Below are positions 43,946 through 55,189 of a stretch of 64,000 nt of DNA, in pieces (the stretch's first letter is position 1; every line of letters starts with the position of its first letter). A model generated the notes under the pieces. It saw only the letters and a list, made by a program, of their open reading frames with translations, ran no database searches and had not been told where the DNA came from. The translations under genes and the position numbers were made by a program. This stretch comes from Mixophyes australis (taxonomy: Eukaryota > Chordata > Amphibia > Anura > Limnodynastidae), in contig JAVHZZ010000004.1 of assembly GCA_036250195.1 (NCBI GenBank), positions 255,378,728 through 255,442,727 of the forward strand. Direction: 5' to 3'.

Positions 43946-44572
43946 TGTCACGATCTGCCTCCAGCTGCTGTACAGCATGTTCTCTGTGGATGCTTTTTTG
44001 CCTGCTCCTGATCCTACCTGCAAGAGTTAACTTCTCATAATTGGATTTGGATCTCTCTGAGAAACACCTCTGATCTGGTCCTGTTGGTCCCTGGTGTCTG
44101 GCTTCTGCTTGTTCCATCTCCATCATTCTGCACTGATTCTTGTGACCCAGGACACAACTTTGTTTGACCTTGCTCCTGTCTACTCCTTGGCATTGTTGTG
44201 CATCTTCCTGCTTCTGACCCTGGCTTGCCTAACCTTCCACCTGTCTGACTCTCCTGTAGATAATCCTGTGTCTTCAATTCCTCTGCTAAGCCTGGTAGAA
44301 TGTGCCTGCAGTCATCTTATTGTGCTTGGTATCCAGTGTCTCCAGCTCCTCCTTGGTATATTCTGATTCTGATATCAGTATCTGCAGTTTACCCTTTGCA
44401 TCCAGTATCCAGCATCTACAGCTTCCAAGCTAAACCTTGTTAATACTGCTGTCCTGTGCCTCCACTCTACCCATTATACCTGCTACTCCTATGGACTTTT
44501 GTTTTCTGTTTAACCATTGACTGCATTTAGGTATACCTGCTTTCTGTGGAATTCATACTGGGAATCCTGACA
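43946..44572 (+). mobile_element. Solo Gypsy-type LTR (627 bp)
   Basis: TGTCACGATCTGCC at 43946 and GGGAATCCTGACA at 44572, with a perfect 5-bp duplication ATACA (43941-43945 and 44573-44577). The plus strand is rich in CTCCTGYYTCC-type words seen on the sense strand of Gypsy LTRs, so I place the sense strand on plus. No internal region. Unrelated to the other LTR families here. Confidence 0.88.
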
Positions 44573-44609
44573 ATACATATATATTAGCAATGTTATGAGG
44601 ACTGTTGTG

Positions 44610-44648
44610 ATAGATATATATATATATATTTATTTATTTATTTATAGA
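44610..44648. repeat. (TA)n and (TTTA)n microsatellite
   Basis: About eight TA dinucleotides followed by three TTTA units, just downstream of the solo LTR. Confidence 0.9.
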
Positions 44649-44764
44649 GAAATAGGTTGTGCTGTGATGGGTGCTGCAGGGAAAAGAACAAGCACACCGG
44701 AAACTACCTTCCATGCACCCCATGTACTTATCAGATCCGGAGGGACAACTATGGGGAACCCATA

Positions 44765-45350
44765 TGTACCTCCCTACAAACTCCTGACCACCACTTATAT
44801 CTCTAACCTCCTCTCCATTCACACTCTTGCCCGCTCCCTGCGCTTGGCAAATGACCGTCGCCTCTCCTCCCCCCTGGTCACCTCTTCCCACTTCAGAACC
44901 CAGGACTTCTCCTGTGCAGCCCCCCTTCACTGGAACGACCTCCTTCGCTCCATCCGTCTCTCTCCCAATCTGAGCTCCTTCAAACGGGCACTTAAAACTA
45001 ACCTGTTCCTTAAAGCCTACCATCCTTCCACCTAACCCATTATCCCCTCTCTCCTCCCGGTCCCTTCTCCCTCCCATATACGTCAACTGACTCCCTTTGT
45101 GCCTGAGTCTTGTTCATCCTCCCTTAGGATGTAAGCTCATTTGAGCAGGGCCCTTTGCCTCCTGTATCCATACCTGTTCTTCTGCTCCGTCCTTACTACA
45201 TTAGCCTGCCTGGAGCCTCTGAAGTTTTGGCATTTATTGTTTATTTTTCAGTAATGTCTTACCCTGTATAGTCTACTGTTTGGGCAGTGTACAGTGCTGC
45301 GGAACCCTTGTGGCGCCTAACAAATAAAGGATAATAATAATAATACAAGC
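44765..45350 (+). pseudogene. L2-clade LINE, 3' end of ORF2 and 3' UTR
   Basis: The frame contains TTTYISNLLSIHT, SSHFRTQDFSCAAPLHWNDL and SSFKRALKTNLFLKAY, the conserved C-terminus of L2/CR1-type ORF2 (aligned with SFK..LKT.LF..AY). The 3' UTR has GGATGTAAGCTC, CAGTGCTGCGGAACCC and ends (ATA)n at 45333-45350, the usual L2 tail. 5'-truncated. Confidence 0.82.
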
Positions 45351-46842
45351 GCTACTGATCCAAACTCGTCAACAGACGCAAACATATGTCTTACCTTCTC
45401 TTCGAACGGTCCACCTACCGATAGTATGGACTCCTCAGCACTGTTCCCCTCATCACTTCGGTCTATGGAAGAAACCACACTGAGGTAGTGTGCAGTAGTT
45501 TGACTAATGCAGTAGATATCTTGGCGCTCCCGAAATTGACAGTGGGTGTTTGCAGCCAATAGGAAAACACAGGTTAGTACCCTATCCCACTAAAGTTCTA
45601 AAACAGAAAAGTAAGTTCCAAGTCACAACGACCAAGTGGAATCAGGGTAATGTTACTATTATTAAACTGACATGGGCACAGTTTATATAGTATGTGTTTT
45701 CTGCATAAAGTGGACATCAAGCAAGAAATGTAAAAAAACTAGGTATACTGTAATAGTTTAATTCTCCAAATTTAAGATAATATTTTAAGGAACAAGTAAA
45801 TGTCTTTATTATACAGTATCAAAATGTACATAAATCATACCACTAAATCATAAATAATCTTATTAAGTATTATCCAAGCATGTTCTGGGATATGTTTAAA
45901 ATACACAGTCACAGGAATTCTTTGAGATTGTCTATAGAATAATATATGAATTTCTCAGGGAATCTGTACCCAGAATGTGAATACTTTCATTTTTAGCTCA
46001 CTTCTCAGTCTCCATCCAGATGTGGCAGAGATAATAAGCTAAATTCTCCAAATCCACAATTTATAAATGAATATAGCAATACTGCTTTAGGAAGTCTCAG
46101 TTTGTTTGTTATGGGAGCGGATACTCCATTCCTTGTATCCTAGAAACGGAATTCCAATCTACGTATGTACATATTTAAAAAAATCAGTCTGATTGCATAT
46201 AGCAGCAAATGGCAGAGTAGTATATTCACAGTATGGTATCAGTCAATAATGAGGTAAGTTATAGGTGTGAAAGAAAGAAAGAAAGAAAGAAATAAGTCCT
46301 TTACAATTACTTGTGCCCTCTTCTTAACTCCCCCAGGGGATAAGCATTGGTGACTCTCTGGGATATCAGAGATGGTGCCTGTCAGGAGGCTTTCCCTGTT
46401 AAATCTTTACAATGAAGGGGGAGAGGGGGGGTTGCTCTCTGAGACGCTCTAGTGTGCTGTCGACTCTGCACTGTGTTAAATAATCAGCAGAGATACAGGA
46501 TGTCCAGGCACATGTTGAGGGTCCCGCTGGATACTGAAGGTCTCCCTTAATGTCACAATAAATTTCCTACACTTTTCAACCAAATCTATATTGGGTTTCC
46601 TCAGGGAAGTTGTAGTGTGATTCTAATTACATAGGGGATTGTCTTATATCCGGAAGAGGTGCCCTCCAGAAGTGCACCTTAAAAAAACACAACAAGGTTT
46701 ATTTCCTTTACAGAAAGTCATTTGACGTAAGTCACATAATTTCCCACAGGATAGGAGAACTAGACGGTTTCCCACATTTTCTTACTACCAACACTTCGGA
46801 GAAACAGAAAGATATCCGTCATGGAAGCAATATTTTGGCACT
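45351..46842. other. Unassigned DNA with a GAAA microsatellite
   Basis: (GAAA)n at 46271-46293. Nothing else recognised. Confidence 0.5.
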
Positions 46843-46845
46843 TTA

Positions 46846-47990
46846 ATGGTTATTATTATTATTATTATTATTGTTTATTTGTAAGGCGCCACAAGGTTTC
46901 CGCAGCGCCGTACATGGTACAAACAGTAGACTATACAGGGTAGGACAGTACAGGACAATAAACACAAAGTACCAGTACTTCAGAAACTCCAGGCAGGCAG
47001 ATACAGTAGAGACGGAGTGGAGCTTACATCCTAAGGGAGGGTAAACAGAATCAGGTACATAAGGAAGCCAGTGAAGCAACGGGGAGAGAGAAAGGGGGCA
47101 GGGGAGAACCAGAAGAGGTGAGAGGTTAAGTGGATGGTTGGTAGGCCTTAAGGAACAGGTGAGTTTTAAGAGCCCGCTTGAAGGAGCACAAATTGGGTGA
47201 GAGACGAATGGAGCGAGGGAGGTCATTCCAGTGAAGGGGGGCAGCACGGGAGAAGTCTTGGATTCTAGAGTGGGAAGAGGTGATCAGAGTGGAGGAGAGG
47301 CGGCGATCATTGGGTGAGCGCAGGGAGCGGGGGCGGGAGTGTGAATGGAGAGGAGGTTAGAGATGTAAGGGGCAGTAGACTGAGAGAGAGCCTTGTAAGT
47401 GGTGGTGAGGAGTTTGAAAAGGATTCTGTAGGGGAAGGGGAGCCAGTGTAAGGAAAGACAGAAAGGGGAGGCAGAGGAGGAGCGGCGTGAGAGGAAGATG
47501 AGTCTCGCAGCTGCATTGAGTATAGAGCGAAGGGGGGCAAGACGGGAGCAGGGAAGGCCAGTAAGGAGGAGGTTGCAGTAGTCGAGGCGGGAGATGATGA
47601 GAGCATGGATGATAGTTTTGGTGGCATCTTGAGAGAGGAAGGGACGGATGCGGGCAATGTTATGGAGTTGGAAGCGACAGGCTTGGGCAAGGGATTGAAT
47701 GTGGGGGGCAAAAGAGAGAGAGGAGTCGAGAGTGACACCTAGGCAGCAGAGTTGGGTGACAGAGGAGATAGTGGAGTTGTTAACAACGATAGAGAGGTCA
47801 TGGTGGGAAGGGAGCCTGGGTGGGGAAAGACAATGAGTTCGGTTTTGGAGATGTTAATTTTAAGAAAGCGAGAGAACATCCAGGATGAGATGGCTGAGAG
47901 GCAGTCAGTTACATGAGAGAGGAGGGAGGAGGAAAGATCAGGAGAAGAGATGTAGAGTTAAATATCATCAGTATATCCACATTAAGCAGC
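46846..47990 (-). pseudogene. L2-clade LINE, RT C-terminal half to 3' end
   Basis: Starts (5' on the minus strand) at the RT catalytic region, QYTDD followed by a stop where YADDTQL is usual, then LSAISSWMFSRFLKINISKT, LGVTLDSSLSFAPHIQSL, LDYCNLLLTGLP, LLTTTYKALSQSTAPYISNL and the 3' tail with CAGCGCCTTACAAATAAAC and (AAT)n. Several frameshifts are present. Antisense frames here (47307-47738) are shadows. Confidence 0.83.
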
Positions 47991-48790
47991 ATTTTCGTTC
48001 CTTCAGGAGGATGGAAGGTAAGCCAGGCCAAAAGCCTCATAATGCCTCTTTTCTATACCTCCACCTCTATGGAATCCTGTGGAAGACTTAAGGATTTAAA
48101 TTATGCGGAGACATGGATGCTCACCACACAAGATTACTGGGTTGGCAACATCATCAAAGAAGGGTACATAACTGGATTTCACTCTAGAGAGAATGTCTTT
48201 GTAAGGTTCTGAGTTCCGTCCTCATCAGTAAAACTGGAGTTATTATGGAAAAGTTTACAGATCTTGTTAAAGAAAGAAATAATTTATCCTGTTCATTGAG
48301 GCACCAACGTTTATTCCATACTTTTCCTGATAAAAAAAATATCAGGGGGCTTCTGAACAGTTCTCGATCTGAGGGGGCTTAATCAATACATTTAAGCAAG
48401 ACATTTACTCATGGAGTCAGTACAATCTATTTTGCATTTTGTGCTACCTTGGAATCCTAATGTGGTACTTGATGTATTAAAGTCTGTTCCCTTTGAATCT
48501 TTGTATGAAGTTTCCCTCAATTGGTTTACACTTAAGATGTTGCTTCTGATAGCAATCAGATCTACCCGTCGAGTGGGAGAACTACATGTTCTGTGGTCAA
48601 AGAAGTCTTTTCTTAACATACATGTGAAAAAGTTGTCTTACAAATTATTCCTACTTTTCTACCTAAGTTCTCTTCTAGTTTCCATATCAATCAGGATATA
48701 CGTCCTTCCCTCTGTCTGCAACCAACAATAAGGGAGAACAATTACATACCTTGGATCTTGTCAGGCCAGCTTCCGGCTCTGACTAAATGT
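47991..48790 (+). pseudogene. DIRS-type retrotransposon remnant (RT start and tyrosine recombinase)
   Basis: 48062-48213 encodes CGRLKDLNYAETWMLTTQDY followed by WVGNIIKEGY, resembling the GGRL..W..LT.D.WVL.II..GY start of DIRS reverse transcriptase. After a deletion, 48411-48731 encodes NVVLDVLKSVPFESLYEVSL, LLLIAIRSTRRVGELHVLWS and a frameshifted PSLC end, matching the DIRS tyrosine recombinase with its first catalytic Arg in the RRVGEL box. DIRS elements integrate with a tyrosine recombinase instead of an integrase. The remnant lacks most of RT and the distal recombinase boxes. Confidence 0.75.
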
Positions 48791-48879
48791 CACTTGCCGT
48801 ATCTAGATATACACAACAGACTGCATGATAGGCACAAGCGTCTGTACACTGCAAAGTCATATGAGGACATAAAAAAATG

Positions 48880-49215
48880 TAAATTATAAAGTTAATGAAA
48901 AACTCTTAACAGTATAATCATTAATAAAGTATGGATTTTAGAAAATGTTTTTTTACATTAAATATATAAATCAAGATAGTTTTAATGCGTACTGTACATA
49001 CAATGTGGTTATATAGTCAATCTGCCTTGTATACACATGTTCTGTGTTATCTAGTGGCACACATGTGTGCAGTTTTTAAAGCAAAGAGTATGCCATGTCA
49101 GTCATCACTATCAGTTGGTAATTACACCTGCCCTGCAGCTGGTGCAAATGATACGGCTTAAACCAGGCATACTTATAACAATCACATGACTGCATACTGC
49201 ATTTGCGCCAGCACA
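48880..49215. repeat. Older repeat interrupted by a hAT insertion (left part)
   Basis: The sequence around 49080-49215 (GTCATCACTATCAG..TTACACCTGCCCTGCAGC) resembles 29800-29870. It continues at 51068-51260 after the hAT. Family not identified. Confidence 0.45.
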
Positions 49216-49223
49216 CCCTTACT

Positions 49224-51067
49224 CAGGGGCGGACTGGCCATCTGGCACTTCTGGCAAATGCCAGAAGGGCCGATGGCTTAATGGGCCTATCTGGCTGCCC
49301 CAGCAACTGCATCTCCCGGCACCAGGGGCGGGCTGGGCCAGGAAAAAACTATTTTGGGCCTGTCCGTCACTATTACTTGGTGACTGGCCCCATCTCCGGG
49401 ACCAACCACCTTACTGTATGCTGTTGTTGGATACACGCAACACAGGAAGAGCCTGGTAACCAGGAAGTCGGGGTGCATTCCACTGTGAAACACATACCAC
49501 AAATTCAATTCCAGGCAACGCTCTCTTGCTAGAAGTGATTGATTATTAAATGTATCCAAAGCTAGTGGCTCAGACACAAGACTGCAAAGAGTGTATAATA
49601 ATTATTTTGAGACTGGATACCTCCACAACCTAGCAGCTCCCACCCACACTAACTTCAGCCCAAGCAGCACTTTGCCTGCAGTTCCACAGATCTTCTCACC
49701 ATATCTCAGCCTGTTTCTCCAACACAGCGCTGGTGAAAGGAGGTAAGTGCGAGGTGGGGGGGGGGGGAAGGGTATTTTAATGTAATGTGGACGGGAGTTG
49801 GACTAATTTATGTTAGGAGGTTAATCTAATGGTGGCATGAGGGTGGAGGGCTATTAATTTATTTGTTGGTGATGCTGGGGCTTTTTAATTTAATAGTGGG
49901 GCCTATTAATTTAAGGTGAGGTGACAGGACCTTTAATTTAATGCTGGGTTTGTTTGGGACTATTAATTGAATATGGGGTTGGGTTTGGGTTTAAATGTGA
50001 ATATGAATTATTTAATGCCAGGGATGGTTGTGGGAAATGGTTATATTTAGTAAACATATGTGCTATTTATTTATTGTTTGGAGGGAGGAAAATAGGTTTA
50101 TTTATTAAATGTGTATACTATTACTTAATATTGGGGCTAGTTGGAGGGAAATCAGTCTATTTATTAAATATGAGTACTGTTATTTTAATGTTGGGGGTTG
50201 AGGGAGGGCTAATTATAAAAAGTGGGTCCTATTGATTTAACACCATGGCTGGATGGAATTTTCTAAGTTTCATGTACCCATTTTTTTCCCAAATAGGGCC
50301 TCCAAGATTCCAGGATCCAGACAAGCAGCAACTGATCTAAAGAAACCAGGAGCCACAGGTGATGAAAGTGACAAGAACAGTAGGAGAGAGCAGGACAGTC
50401 TGCCACCTGTCCTTAATCTGGTGGGGCAGTCCCAAATTTGAGTAACTGTCTCGCTTAGCCAGGATTTGGTCCGACTAAAAGGACATTTGGGAGGTATTTC
50501 CCGCTTCACAGTGTACTGCTTGTAAAGGCAGAGCAACAAACAGTAGTGCACACAGTATTGCCTGTGTATTTGTCTAAAATGATAAACATGTTACATAATA
50601 GGGACCCCCTTTCTTAAATATCCCGGGCTCCTCAAGCCTTGATCTAGCTCTGGTTAGCCGGAGGAAGCTGATTGCTGCTCCCAATCAGTTATAGGACACA
50701 GCCTGCAGAGCTAGCCGAGGAGCTCTAAGTATCACAAGATTTGGAAATCTCATGAGACTAAGAGCTTCCCTGCTCACTCTACAGGAAGTTCCCACCGTGA
50801 TGGATAGATAAGTACAGTGGATTGGGAGTGTAATAATGTGCTTGGGGGATTGGCGTGATGTGGCTGGGGAGGGTATGATAAATGTCATTTTTTATTATAA
50901 TGTATGTTTCAGCACCCCATGTTGACCATGCCTCCAGCACAATGTGGCCACTCTCTTGGTGGCTCCGCCGCTCCGTGGCGGCACTCAGTTTGTTTCCTGC
51001 CCATCAACAGATGTGGGCCTGTCTGCTCTAAATGCCAGGGCTGATTTTTAGTCCCAGTCCGGCCCTG
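49224..51067. mobile_element. Non-autonomous mosaic hAT (1.84 kb)
   Basis: Ends CAGGGGCGGACTGG (49224) and CCAGTCCGGCCCTG (51067) are inverted; perfect 8-bp duplications CCCTTACT flank it (49216-49223 and 51068-51075). The inner segment 49323-50652 begins CAGGGGCGGGCTGG and matches 16394-17410 of the hAT at 15855, so one hAT module lies inside another. A poly-G run is at 49757. No transposase. Confidence 0.88.
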
Positions 51068-51269
51068 CCCTTACTGTATATGGCCTACGTTCATCCACCC
51101 CTTCACTGCCCTTTCTGCCTCTCAAGTTGTAGGCAGTCGTGTCATTTGCATTTAGACAAGAACTGCATGCAATAGTATTCCCTGGTGTAAGGTCAGTTTC
51201 TGAGCATGCGCAGAGCGATTTCACACAAGATGTGGATCCTAACTGATTTAGCTCTGAAATTTAATCAGG

Positions 51270-51860
51270 TCCTACATATTATCAGTTCGTTTTGATGATG
51301 GGTTGTAGATAGTAATCCTCACAGGAAGAGGAAGAACTTGGGGTCCATGCAGATATTTACTCGGAGGATAGCCAGTATTAAATTTCTAATGTTGAACCAA
51401 AGGGCCAAGAGTTTTTGGCAACCCCACCAGATATGAAGAAAAGAGCCCTCTGAAGGGCAGTCACTCCAACATCTATCAGAGGTATCTGAATGCATTTAAG
51501 TGAGCCTGATAGGTACATAGTACTATCTGTGTAGCATTTATATACATTTTCTTTGATCCGTACAAGCAGTGACCTCCAACCTCTACCCAATCCTCATTAT
51601 CCAGCTTCGCACCAGGTTCAGCCTCATTTGCTAGTCTATGAGGGACGCTGGGAATTGGGCTTCAGGCACCAAGTTTTGAGTAGAAAGAAGAAACCAGCCC
51701 CTTTGTGGCTGCTTGCCTAAGACAAAGCAATTAAACCGAATGGGTAAGCCATGTTTTGATTTTACTATGGAAGTGCTTAAGTTATAGGCATTGCAAAAAG
51801 TTTTTGTTGGGAATGACAAATTTATATTGAATGTCTGCAAAGAGGGGAAAGAATTATCAT
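51270..51860 (-). pseudogene. L1-like ORF2 C-terminal fragment
   Basis: Minus-strand reading, across frameshifts, gives CWSDCPSEGSFLHIWWGC followed by LLALWFN, the L1-type cysteine motif also seen at 18692-19300. 51378-51590 is a neighbouring frame of the same piece. No poly(A) tail or target duplication could be set. Confidence 0.68.
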
Positions 51861-51867
51861 TAGTTAT

Positions 51868-52085
51868 AGGGCCTGATTCATTAAGGAAAGGAAAGCAAGA
51901 AAAATGAGTACGTTTGAACCCTGGCAAAAGCATGTTGCATTTGAGGGGGAGGTAAATTTATAATGTGAGGAGAGATTTATAGTTGGGGTAGGACATGTCC
52001 TAGATTGACGTTAAATTTGAGCGTAAAAATAAAGCTATCAAGTATTTGCATCCTATCTGGAGATGTGTTCAGCCTGTGGTGTGAC
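51868..52085. repeat. MITE end, GGGCCTGATTCATTAAGG family
   Basis: Begins GGGCCTGATTCATTAAGGAA and continues with GTAGGACATGTCCTAG and AATAAAGCTATCAAGTATTTG, similar to the right half of the MITE at 11565-11886 in inverted order. The other terminus is missing. Confidence 0.6.
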
Positions 52086-52169
52086 CGTGAAGATAGAAGA
52101 AGAGGAAAAAAACTCACTCCAGCGACGGTAAGTTTTCTTCTTCTTTTGCAGGTTCTGGGGACAAGAGGC

Positions 52170-52665
52170 AGCTAAGCCAATCAGGGCTCAGCTTCCCTTG
52201 TCGACCAATCAGTGTCCAGACAGGCGAGCCAATCCTGGTGCAACTCTGGCCATTTGAGTTTTTTACGCCACGGTGAGCCAATCCAGGCTTGTGGCGACAC
52301 TGAGTGACGGCACGCCAGCATCTATATAAGCCGCCATCTTCAGTTCAGTGCAGCGGCGGAGCCATCGGAAGAGGACGTGGTTGGACGTCCAGAAGATAAG
52401 AAGACGCGGACGCTGGCAGAAGTGGCAGGGATCCCTTGTAAGGGCTAGGAGCTACCCTGCCGCAAGAAGATAACGGAGAAGACGGTGTGGCAAAAGAAAA
52501 AGTTGGCACCCAAGTCAGAAGACGCCGAGATCAAGGAAGAGAAGAGATCATCAGCGGGGAGCACTTGTAAGGGCTAAGAGCGCCCCTGGCAAGAAGACAG
52601 CAGGGAGCAGCTGGAGGGTTTGGAAGACCCGAAGAAGCTGAGAATCCTGTGTGGAGCAGGTGAGT
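52170..52665 (+). promoter_or_regulatory. Promoter-like block with four CCAAT boxes, TATA box and splice donor
   Basis: CCAAT at 52177-52181, 52205-52209, 52229-52233 and 52278-52282, all on the plus strand, precede TATATAA at 52323-52329. A GC-rich, exon-like stretch follows and ends in CAG|GTGAGT (donor at 52660). This is a textbook RNA polymerase II promoter plus first-exon layout. No protein frame is evident. It most likely belongs to an unidentified transposable element, since repeats surround it, but a lone promoter cannot be assigned. Confidence 0.5.
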
Positions 52666-52684
52666 ATATTTCCTGCTATAAGGT

Positions 52685-52945
52685 CGGGAGCAAGGCCCAT
52701 GGGCACAGTTTGGGCAGTAGGCCCATGGTACCATGGTGGGCATAAGGCCCTGGTTCTGTTAGGGTATAGTCAGGGTTTATCTGGGCACTAGGCCCTATAG
52801 TTAGGGAGGGGCATAAGGCCTCTGTAGTAGTTTCTGGGTACAAGGCCCAATAGGTAGGACTTGGGCACAAGGCCTAATAGGTAGGACTTGGGCACACGGC
52901 CCAATAAGTAGGATTTGGGCACAAGGCCCATTAGGCAGAGACAGG
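52685..52945. repeat. Minisatellite, GGGCACAAGGCCC type
   Basis: Units of about 30 bp with GGGCA(C)AAGGCCC and AATAGGTAGGACTT recur about nine times, cleanest at 52830-52930. It follows the splice-donor-like site, so it may lie in an intron or leader of the same unit. Confidence 0.8.
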
Positions 52946-52982
52946 TATCTCCAAAGCGGAGTAAGTGGGTAGGGATTGGTGG

Positions 52983-53545
52983 CTACTCAGAGTCTTTAGG
53001 TCTGGGGAGCAAGGCCCTATGGGCCCGCTCAATATGGATAACTTGATTAGAGAGCTCGGGGACCAAGTATTGAAATAGACGAACCAGATACAGCTCTAGC
53101 TGTTGGTGGTCTTTAATCTCGGAAATATTGCGAATTTGAAGGTCATTCTGGCGTTCTCTGTTTTCAAGATCTTCTGATTTATCCTTAAAGAATGCCAGCT
53201 CTCTGTGATGATAATCAATATCCTGCGGCACTTCATGCAGCGTTATAGTATTTGAGTCCATTTTATGTTTAATAAATGCAGTACATTTAGTCAGCAGTGC
53301 AATTTCTCCACGAAGATCAGCCGACAATTTTTGAAATTCAACTGTAAAAGAATTCTGAAGAGATACCATCATAGCTTGAATAGTTGCCAGTGCGTCTGCA
53401 GATTCTGCCGGTAGTTCAGATGAGACTTGAGGAGATGGAGAAGGGGGGTAGTTTTGGGTGCAGGAGAGTCCTGTCTCGGCATATGTTGAAGGTTCCTCGT
53501 TTGAGCCACTCTCCTGCCTCTGGCACTGTTTTTCTGCATAGCAGA
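52983..53545 (-). pseudogene. L1-like ORF1
   Basis: The long frame 52983-53372 has a coiled-coil-like start (FQKLSADLRGEIALLTK), the L1 ORF1 signature DKSEDLENRERQNDLQIRNI and VIHIERAHRALLPRPKD, i.e. the coiled coil plus RRM-type RNA-binding region of the L1 RNA chaperone. Upstream codons from about 53543 (MQKNSARGRRVAQTRN) are in another frame, so one frameshift splits the gene. It ends at 52983, where unrelated minisatellite sequence begins; the C-terminal domain and ORF2 are missing. Confidence 0.78.
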
Positions 53546-54935
53546 TGGTGGATCAATTGCAGGTTTTTGGCAAGAAAAGTGTTCCCAGGTGGGACGGGTT
53601 GGAGAGGGTTAATTATGCAGAAATGTGAAGGAAGGTGCACATCTTAAGTGTGTTGTTAGAAGGGTACAAAATGCGATCGAAAGTCAGATATCACATAAGA
53701 GATACAGTAAAATTGTCACTAGGTGGCAGTCGTATAATATGGTGTAATAGCTGTTAGCCAATATACTAGATATGAAAGCAGGGCTATGGGAGAAACACAC
53801 AATCCTGGGTGGTAGCTGTTCAGTAGCTGATGGCCCACTTAGATCCAAGCCGTAGGTGTGAAGCCATTTAGTAATATGAACTCACGAACTGACCTGAAAA
53901 CAACTAGCTCAATTTAGTTAGTTGAGGCTCAGAATTGGCAGCCACAGGCCAAGTGAATGGTAAGCTCCAGTAGGAGTTGGAAGAAGTGGGCTGCAGTGCC
54001 AGTAAATGGCCACCAGATGATAATAGAGCTATAGATGGGGTGTGCAGGTAACGATCAGCTTTGCTCAATTGGATTGTGTGTACTGGTTGGAGATGGCTGT
54101 GTGTGAGAGGAGGTCGGTACTTACTGCGACCCACAGGCTGCAGCATACAAAAGCAGGCTTGTGAACCCTGATGGCAATCAGCTGAATACAGCTATGGAGA
54201 GTTGACGGTTCGTTTAGAGTACAAGCCAGTCTATAGGTATATTCACTGTGGTGTAATTGGTGCAGTGGCTGGCTCCCGCACTGGAGGTGGGAGGATACGG
54301 GTCTCCTATCTCATTTTTCCAATCTGAACAACAATGTATCTGTGTGTCTTAGTGGTCACCGCGGATCCAGCGCCGCTGAAGTGCAGAGCGCAGCCGGTAC
54401 CCCCGGCAGTAAATAGCTACTTGTAGGGGGGTTATTAGGGTACCCAGCCAGGCAAGTCCTCAAATGTACACCCAGCTGCCAGAGTCAAGTTGCAGATGAA
54501 AGTGGCAGATAACCAGTGATTCCCCAGCCATTCGGGACGTCCTTTAGTCTGGGCTCTGAACAGGCATGCAGGGACTAGGTGTCTGCGGAGGTCGCCATTG
54601 GGGTTAGGTGTAATAGCTGGTACAGGGCAGGAGCCGTGGTGTAGAGCCAGGCGTTATGCCCGTCGTGAGCTACAGGCAGGCTAGAGAGGTGACCAGTCCC
54701 TCACGGGTCCGCGAGGCGGAAGACAGGGATGTAGGCCCCAGCACCTCGTTGTGGCAGCCTTGCACCGGATTTCCCTTGGGATGCGTGTATCTTGGACACC
54801 GCAATTTCAGGGGGCTCAAGGTGTGTAAGGAAAGTGCTTTGGTGTAGGGAAAACCCACAGGATAAAGCGGAGAAAGGGAACGTTATGCATAGCTTCCTCA
54901 AGACTCGACCGCCATCTTAGGCCAGCAAGCTACCC
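53546..54935 (-). promoter_or_regulatory. Probable 5' UTR and internal promoter of the L1-like element
   Basis: Non-coding sequence upstream of ORF1 on the minus strand. Near its outer end (about 54912-54920) the minus strand reads AAGATGGCGG, a YY1-type motif; human L1 has such a site close to its 5' end, so this probably marks the true 5' end at about 54935, next to a GGGGGGTAGC stretch. Frames on either strand look random. Confidence 0.55.
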
Positions 54936-55189
54936 CCCACCCTGCCCATAAAGTGTATTTTAATGTGTTTTATTTCCTGGCAATAGAGTTAGAAGTAAAT
55001 CCAACTTGAAGGTGATATTTTTTACCTTGGCAAAACTATCTTGACCTACAGGGAAGAGGAAGGCATCCATGACAAAACAACTGACCCTGAGTCTACTACT
55101 TGGACCTGGAGCACATTATAATGCAGCAGAGTTGTCATGGTCAGACTGTCTGTCATGACTCAATAACATATGTGCCAGGTGATGCCCAG
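54936..55189. other. Unassigned DNA
   Basis: Nothing recognised. Confidence 0.4.

Noticed and set aside
47307..47738. 143-codon Ser/Pro-rich minus-strand frame
   Set aside because: An off-frame reading of the L2 ORF2 fragment. The recognisable L2 motifs are in neighbouring frames.
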